Assembly (NCBI GenBank): GCA_000934455.1
Contig: KN882213.1
Span: forward strand, 163,381-227,380
Origin: Apostichopus parvimensis
Taxonomy: Eukaryota; Echinodermata; Holothuroidea; Aspidochirotida; Stichopodidae
Reading direction: 5' to 3'
Length of the DNA: 64,000 bases
Shown here: piece by piece, positions 57,262 through 64,000 of the stretch
How the letters are laid out: each line of letters opens with the position of its first letter
How positions within the stretch are numbered: position 1 is the stretch's first letter
Notes under the pieces: generated by a model
Seen by the model: the letters and a program-made list of their open reading frames with translations, nothing else
The model's database searches: none
Told to the model about the DNA's origin: nothing
Position numbers and translations under genes: made by a program

Positions 57262-59890
57262 ATGACATCGAAGGCTAGAAAGCAATCATACAAGAAGGAA
57301 TACACGGAAAAGTGGCCGTGTATTGTGCCGTCTAAAAAGGACAATCATTCCGTGACATGTGTAATTTGTGGTAGCGATTTCAGCATTGCCCATGGAGGGG
57401 CAACAGATATACAGCTGCACATGGGCAGGATCAAGCATCGCAACGCCTCCACTGCCCGCGAAGGCACTGCCAGTATCGCCACGATGTTTAAACAGCAGGC
57501 AGATAGATAGAGAGAAGGTGCCCTTCTCTCTATCCACTGACGGGAGCAGTCACCGTGATGCAGATGAACAGCTATACCCTATTGTCGTACTGAACTTTGA
57601 TGTTGAGGTTTAGCATGTCATCAGTGTGCTCTTACAAATCGCAACGACTAAAGAGAGATCCACAGGACAGAACATCTATCTCCTCCTTGACAATGTGCTC
57701 AAAGAAAATGGTATTCCGTGGAACAAAGTAGTGTGTTTCACGGCGGACAACGCAGCTGTGATGATGGGGGCAGTTTCTGGTACTGCTGCTTTTCTGAGGA
57801 AAGCCAACGCAGATGTGTTCATCAATGGCTGTCTTTGCCACCGGCTACACCTGACAGCTGAAAAGGGAACCAAGCAACTGTCCTTCTCTCCAGAAGAGCT
57901 ACTCATTACGACATACTACTACCTCTAAAAATCTTCCAAACGGCACAAGGACTTCAAGCAGGTTCAGGCTATGTGCAGTGTTAAAGATCATGCAATCCTG
58001 AAACACATTTGCCCAAGGTAGTTGTTATTTTTATTTTTATTCAAATCATTATTGCTTCTTTTTCATTCTTACATAATATATTTGTATACAATTTGTACAC
58101 ACATCTTAAAAATTTACAGGAAATGAATAGTGAAACAAACAAGAGAGAAAAATGTCATAATTAGATATTGAAGGTGAAGGTACTAAGTCAAATTGATTGA
58201 GAGTTTATGCTTTCCATTTTCTAAAGTTCAATGATAATTCCCCTTTTTACAATTTATTCGTTCTGTGGCTTTAACAATGATATAGAAAATTGCATATTTG
58301 TAAACTGCATGTGAAAATCAATATTTTTACTAAATCGTAATTTTGTCTTCTTTGTTTAGCAATTTGCATGTACATGGTAATCTATGGAGAGATCCCTCGA
58401 GAGATTATTGAAGCAGTGGATACCCCTGCAAGAGTATTTCAAGCAGGAAGCACAATCAGGCCAGAAGAGGAACGGTGATGCTTCCGGTGGCCCGAGTGAG
58501 TCAAAGAGGCAAAAAATTAGTACGAAAAGCAGTGCTACAAAGACTCCTGTACAAAAAAGTCTTCATCCTCTGCAAGCGGTGCTAGGGCATCTAAGACCAC
58601 AGCTACCAAGACCTCTGCGAAGAAGTCTGTGTCTTCCGTTAGCATTGCTCAATCTACCAAGACCTCTGCGAAGAAGGCTGTGTCTTCCGTTAGCAGTGCT
58701 CAATCTACCAAGACCTCTGCGAAGAAGTCTGTGTCTTCTGCGAGCAGTGATAAATTTGCCAAGACTTCTGTGCAGAAGTCTGTGTTTTCTACAAGCAGTA
58801 GTACTAAACCTACCAAGACCTCTGCTGCAAAGTCTTCGTCTGGTGTTAGCAGTGCTGCAACTACCAAGATCCTGTCTACGAATTTCCTGCCCTCAAACTC
58901 TTCCAAGACTGCAAAGAGATCAATGAAGCGTACTACATGCATTTCTTTAACCAGGGGTACTCCTTACAATGGGCAGATATTTCCAGGGACAAAGTCAAGC
59001 ATCAGTAATGTTGGAAAAGTGTGTGAAAAGTCAAAGCAGGTGAGGATACCAGTAGAGTGTCTGTGACAAGTGTGACCAAAGCTGCTGAGATCTACAAAAT
59101 ATTCACTGACAATAAACAAACTATACTGCATGTCTTTGCAGCATACAATCCCTCTCTACAATGTCCTCAATCTGTAGCTTCAGCAAGATGAACCAAAGAT
59201 CCACTTTCTCCATGACAAGCTACACAAATGACTTCACGACATATTGGTGCAATTTGTCAACCCCAAAGTGATTGCTAGTGCCAGTTCACTTCAACAGTGC
59301 ACTTATGAACATGATAAACTCATTGTGGGGCACTCTGTTAGCGACTTACTAGCTTCAGGGAAGGTGGCTATGAAAGATGATGAGGAATTCTTCAAGTCAG
59401 TTCGCAGGTATTTTGTTACGTTTTGTGACTACATTATCAAGTCATTTCCTCTGAAGGATGAAGTTCTCTTGAATGCCTGTGTAGCAGATGATAGAAAGAG
59501 ATTGGACACCAAGTTCTGTTCTGTTGCATGCTTTGTAACCAGGTTTCACCACATGGAAGAGAGCATTGATCAAATGGAGATAGAGTTTGGTCTGTACCAG
59601 GTACACTCTTGGAATCAGTGTCACTGGACCAACGCGCTGATGATGTGTGGGTTGCTATCTCCAACATTGAGGACAGAACAACGGGCAAGAAGAAATACAC
59701 ACATCTGCCAAAATCATGCTGTCGATCTTATCTTTGCCACATAGTAATGCAGAAGATGAAAGACTCTTCAGCCTGGTGAGGGAAATGCCACAGACTTCCG
59801 GCCCAACTTGTCAACAACAGTCCTGTCTGACCTCCTGACTCAGAAGGTTTCCAGTCAGGCAAGGAACCTTGTGCCACAAGATGACATTTA
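57262..59890 (+). pseudogene. Decayed hAT transposase with BED-type zinc finger
   Basis: The N-terminus (57262) has EYTEKWPCIVPSK, CVICGSDFSI and LHMGRIKHR, a C-x2-C...H-x5-H BED-like finger. Then DEQLYPIVVLNFD, LLLDNVLKENGIPW, FTADNAAVMMGA and NGCLCHRLHLTAEK follow the hAT DDE core order. ILKHICPR (about 58010) is followed by about 360 bp of non-coding DNA, which may be an intron or an insertion, then ERSLERLLKQW. The C-terminal part includes DEPKIHFLHDKL, a FPLKDEVLLNACVADDRKR stretch and LPHSNAEDERLFSLVR, the dimerisation region. Frames change near 57510 and 58590 and again near 59640, with stops near 57611, 57926 and 59745. A central part after the finger is also missing. The copy is dead. 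Confidence 0.85.
58605..58915 (+). repeat. In-frame 51-bp coding minisatellite in the hAT transposase
   Basis: ACCAAGACCTCTGCGAAGAA starts units at 58605, 58656, 58707, 58758 (diverged), 58812 and 58863, spaced 51, 51, 51, 54 and 51 bp. In frame 3 each unit encodes a 17-residue Ser/Lys-rich repeat, TSAKKSVSSVSSAQSTK. Because 51 is a multiple of three, a second frame is also open across the array and gives an artefactual LPRPLRRSLCLPLAVLN repeat. Confidence 0.9.
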
Positions 59891-60740
59891 ATGACAAACT
59901 ATTGCACAAATGCAAACAGGCTGCTACAACATACAACAAGAAATAAACACTGAAATGAACATGATCCTTTGACATTTTATGAAACTGTGATGACATAGAT
60001 TTTAATTTGCAAGTGACCACTTCACATTTTCTGCTGTGGACAATGATGTGAAATTTTATAAAGTATTATGCCTCAACATACAAGAAAAGGACTGAAAGAA
60101 ATCAAATTCCATTGAAATTTCATGAGACAGATGAGAAAATTTATTATTACTACAAAACATTTTCTGTGGAGTCATCTGACTTCGTAAGTTATTTTCGGTA
60201 ACTAAATGTTCCTTCATTCGTGTATTAATTAATAGTTGACTAATATTTTCCTGAGACATTTCATTATGAATCAAATCCTAAATAGTTCATCAATAATCTT
60301 GGTACATGCTGCAATTCATATTTCATCATGTGAAATATCTGACACTTTTTTTCTTTCAATTGGTTAAGAATGTCAGTTAACAGGAATGTGGTTCATATTC
60401 CCATGAGTATAATGCAAGTCTATACAGTAAGTTTTGTTCTCACTTTTACTTCTGGCTTGAACCAAATTTATCATTGGCCCAAAATATGCAAGCAATTAAG
60501 TTGTATCAATATTCTCATTATGCATTTAAACACCCTTTTTGCATGATAAGAATTATTACAGATGCTTTACAATGTTCTCATTAGATGTAATTGAAAGAGC
60601 AAACATTTTACTTGCCCGTTCTTACCAGTTAAACATTTTTGTGACATTTTACTGGCCCGGGGCGAACGGGCCAGTGGGAATGTTGAGCTTTTGTGAAAAT
60701 CTTATTTTTCTCTGAAAAATGTGTTTTTTTTTTTTTTTTT
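59891..60740. other. Non-coding stretch, with a GGCCCG inverted word
   Basis: ACTTGCCCGTTCTTACCAGT near 60610 and ACTGGCCCGGGGCGAACGGG near 60650 share words with TIR-adjacent regions of hAT elements. No terminus or target duplication could be fixed. A run of about 18 Ts lies at 60724-60742. Confidence 0.35.
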
Positions 60741-60742
60741 AG

Positions 60743-60935
60743 GATATTCAGTCGGTTTTTTGGTGTCAAGAGGTTGGCATCTCTGAGTTGAGGAAACATT
60801 GGAGAGAATAAGCGAAGAACAATACGTCTTTCATTGAGATGCTCAGTGATTGAAAAATTAGCAGCGACATCAACATTGCCTTCAACATCTTCAACCAGCA
60901 AGCCCACATCCCAGGTCTACAGCATTGAAGAAGAA
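60743..60935. other. Ambiguous exon-like block
   Basis: On the plus strand it follows a long T tract and AG, and ends at GAAGAA/GTAAGA, a good donor, but every plus frame except a short one has stops. On the minus strand the frame GLLVEDVEGNVDVAANFSIT then EHLNERRIVLRLFSPMFP is open and looks coding, and is followed by a poly-A-like run. It may be a minus-strand retro-copy remnant or an exon; neither is certain. Confidence 0.25.
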
Positions 60936-61940
60936 GTAAGATTTTGCTCATAAAGAGTGCATATACTATAATAAGCTAGTTCAGAGATAACGTCTGCGCA
61001 TGCGAGGGTGAACTCCTAATTAAGGACATTTGTGAGCACACTTAAACATTTACTCACCACACTATCACAATATCAATTTACATGAACTATTTCACCTCAT
61101 TTTCATATAACTGACAGCACGAAAGCTTACCAGTCGACTTCGCATGAAGAAGTATGTTGTACAAATTTTCTGTTCTCATAAAGTGATCACGACCTAAAAA
61201 TAAAATACAAAATCTGGTGTGTAATTAGTCAAGTTATTTACAATTTTTGTATGTTAGAAGCAATACACGCATGTGTGTCTCAAATTCATACACCCATGCT
61301 GTTGAGTCACTTGAATTGTGTATTTCAAATTGACCGTCTTGCTTACAACCTACCCGAATTTCGTATAATCGTGTAAAAGGGCTGTCTAGTATATGTTATC
61401 TCAAATATGTTTGCTATACAATTAGCTTTTCAAGTTCCCTAAATTGTCCTTGTCTTAACCCTGAAACTTACCCCTATATGCATCCAACTAATGTACCATC
61501 TCCTGTCCAGTCCCTAATTTTTGGCACATAGCCCACCCTGTAATTAAATGACCATCTTTCCAAAAAAAAAACATGCAAGAACTATTTATAGAAAAACAGC
61601 TACCAAGACAATAACACACTGTTTCCAGCTTATTCCAGTAGCAGTAGTAGGAAGAATAGGAGTTAGAGGGTGGCCTACTCAACTACACAAAATCTACGGG
61701 AAATCAGAAATTGGACAGAGTACACTGTTCTGTTGCAAATACGAAAAAATCTGACAACTAACAGATTGTAAAACAAAATAAGTCTTGTTCATTTTATGAC
61801 AACAATTCAAAGTCAACTATATGACCATTTTACTGCCACTAATATCTCCAAAATGTTTCCAGCAACATGTCTCTGATTTTACCTCGTACTGCTTGCTGCT
61901 ATATTGTGATTGTGCTCAATCTTTGTTTCTACCTGTCCAC
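60936..61940. other. Non-coding stretch, nothing recognised
   Basis: Short frames only on both strands; no motif or repeat border seen. Confidence 0.3.
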
Positions 61941-61949
61941 AATTCTTCA

Positions 61950-63150
61950 AATTGCTCCCATGGCAACATGGTTTGACAGATTTTCACAAAACTCATGACC
62001 AATGGATAGTGGGCCACCCGTCTGCATTTGTTCAAATACGCAATATACTTGTACTATAGATTACATGGTACATTGTTCACAGTTGGTCACTATAGTACTA
62101 TGGTAATCATACCTTGAAAGTGTTAATGAATTTGCAGTCCAATTTCATATATGGGCCGGCCATATGGCCATTTTATTCAATCAATCAAAATGATGCTTCT
62201 GAAACAGATTGTATGAAACAATAGTCTCAATAGTACCCTTCGTGGTGCTTTCTTAACATTGTTTATGATTTGCAGGTCCACAGTCACTTGTCAGTCACAT
62301 GGGCCATGGTATGTATGATCCCAGGAGCGAAATTTGTAAAGACTTCCGGATGGACTTTTTATAGTTGGTACATATAGTAAACATTTTGTGCGAATAATTT
62401 TTAACATTAGGTTCAAATTGATGAAGTCATCAGATTTCATATCTGGTAAAATTATTCAACATTCTTTGATACATGTGAAATTTATAGTCATTTACAGGCC
62501 ATGAGGGGTCACCTTAATGTTGATATACGAAAAACTTTGCAGGGCATCTGGATCAAAACATGACGACTCTCTTTCCATTCCACATTTTGTAGTCCGTAAG
62601 TTTTAATGTCTTGAAAAATAGATTATTTGTGCAGTTTCAGCTACTGCACTATTGGTGCGCCAGTAATATCTTTTACTGTACAGCTTGCAAACATCTCAGC
62701 AGTGGCCATAAGTAGAAGTTATTGGAAACAACACATTCGTCTTTTGCACATTTTAATCACTACTTGTAATTGTTGGTAGTAGGTGTGTTTTTTAAACACT
62801 TTAAAATAATAGTTTCAGTTTGTCATACTCGTTGTGAACTTCTGATACCTCTGGGTGCAACTCGTAGTCTTATTCAACTGCATCTATGTGTTCCACAAGA
62901 CAAATAAAAGAGTATCCATTTTTATCCATCCATTTTCATAAGGAACGTACAATTATCATTTGCATTCCTTATTTTTGTTATATCTTCATGTTTAAAATAC
63001 TTTTACAAATTCTATGAAACAATGTTCAGCAGTTGTCCGATGGTTCTTTACTAGTGCCTTCTTTGGATTGTTCATAATTTTTGGGGGCCTTAGTCACCTA
63101 TGGGTCATATGGGCCATTTTAGGAAATCACTTCAAATTAGTCTTTCAGAA
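61950..63150. repeat. Degenerate copies of the GGTCA-rich dispersed family
   Basis: ATGGCAACATGGTTTGACAG, TGGTCACTATAGTACTATGG, TTCACAGTTGG, GGCCATGAGGGGTCACCTTA and GTCACCTATGGGTCATATGG words match the vocabulary of 42036-42700 and 46457-48323, but the copies are too diverged to set borders. Confidence 0.45.
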
Positions 63151-63159
63151 AAACTTGCC

Positions 63160-63360
63160 CTAAAATGTGTCTACCCCTCATATTTTGTGGGGCCTTGAAT
63201 GTTTCTGCTAACATTTTTTGGGAGGGGGGGGCCTGAAGTTTTTAGTGGGGCCGTAAAAGAAATAACCCTCAAATTGTGTGCCGTGTTGGCCCAACATTTT
63301 GTGGGCCCTTCAATTCTTTGGGCCTTTGATTTTTTGGGGAAAATTCCACCAAATCTTTCA
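63160..63360. repeat. Short repeat of TTTTGTGGGGCC units
   Basis: TTTTGTGGGGCCTTGAA, TTTTTGGGAGGGG...GGGGCCTGAA, TTTTAGTGGGGCC, TTTTGTGGGCCCTTCAA and TTCTTTGGGCCTTTGA recur about every 20-45 bp. The two overlapping 86-codon frames on opposite strands here come from this repeat. Confidence 0.55.
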
Positions 63361-64000
63361 TACGTACACAACGGCAAATATAGCAAAAATGTACTGTTCA
63401 CAGTATTATCGCATTGGACATGTTCAGACATACAGTCATCATACTGTATAACTGGCTAAAAGTTTTAGGCAATTGTTGTTAAAATGGCAACAGAACGTAC
63501 ATCAAAGGACGTCTTCAGAAATGTTTAAAACATACCAAAACTAAAAGGGGAGATATTTCAGATTTATCTAGTACACAGTAAGCCTGAATATCCACTGAAG
63601 TAAACAAATTGGTCACACCTAACTTCTTTCCCTTAGCAGCCAATGTCACCTGGCTTTATTCATACCCGTACAGCCCTGTTTATAACTATACTACTGAAAT
63701 GGGCATTGAGAGTTTTTCCGAAACTAATTTATCCAATCATTGTATCCAAGAACACACTTAAACTAACAATTGATGTTTAAGACTCATAATCAGTGAGAAA
63801 ACTTGAAATATACATTTTCAAACTACAGCTAAAAGCAAAATAGTATCACAAGGTTACCATTCATTGCAACGTAAATATATTTTTCTGCCGGAAAGTTGTA
63901 TTCATCAGTTTTTCTCTTCATTACCTTTCTTGTTCTCTTCATGTCTGAATGCCCCCTTTAAGTTATTTCAATAACAAGCCATTGTACCATATTCCTTTTA
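63361..64000. other. Non-coding stretch, nothing recognised
   Basis: A+T-rich sequence with no supported gene or repeat. Confidence 0.3.

Noticed and set aside
58384-58926. 180-codon frame with LPRPLRRSLCLPLAVLN repeats as a separate protein
   Set aside because: It is the shifted frame of the 51-bp minisatellite; only its first part (ERSLERLLKQW) belongs to the hAT transposase.
63171-63459. Opposite-strand 86-codon frames near 63.2-63.5 kb
   Set aside because: Both are produced by the GTGGGGCC simple repeat and mirror each other.

Overview
This window looks like A+T-rich, repeat-laden nuclear DNA of a marine invertebrate animal. An echinoderm or a similar non-vertebrate deuterostome would fit. 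That is inferred from the mix of elements: a CR1/L2-type LINE, DIRS-like and CsRn1-like retroelements, another Ty3/Gypsy, two hAT elements, an OTU plus endonuclease element, and an integrase-like fossil. No ribosomal, mitochondrial or well-known host gene was found to fix the species. An assembly gap of Ns lies at 32811-33025.

Layout, left to right. 0.9-3.3 kb: a satellite built of AACGTT-rich units. 6.1-8.4 kb: a 5'-truncated LINE. 8.6-9.4 kb: a non-autonomous hAT element with 8-bp target duplications. 9.6-13.7 kb: a minisatellite, a decayed element with an OTU-type protease and an endonuclease, a 332-bp tandem duplication and an unidentified coding relic. 15.8-16.9 kb: a repeat element carrying a minisatellite, with an inverted second copy at 54.0-55.4 kb. 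17.8-18.5 kb: an integrase-like fossil. 21.8-26.8 kb: a DNA transposon bounded by 13-bp GTTACGGCGTGAC-type units, one pair forming a perfect 26-bp palindrome, with a decayed transposase inside. 26.8-32.6 kb: a DIRS-like retroelement on the minus strand interrupted by a CsRn1-like LTR element, with a clear 5-bp target duplication and a related unoccupied site nearby. 36.7-37.3 kb: two well-spliced exons of a tyrosine-recombinase-related protein family. 37.7-42.0 kb: a second Ty3/Gypsy with a tRNA-Leu primer site. 42.0-50.5 kb: several tandem and dispersed repeat families, including an insertion whose ends are shown by a second, uninterrupted copy. 50.5-53.1 kb: a few candidate host exons on both strands. 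56.6-59.9 kb: a candidate exon, then a decayed ZBED-type hAT transposase with an in-frame 51-bp coding minisatellite. The last 4 kb are dispersed repeats.

No operon-like or pathway-level grouping is visible. The genes that can be read are mostly transposon proteins. The host content is at most a handful of exons, none with a named function. All family names come from motifs read by eye; no database was searched.
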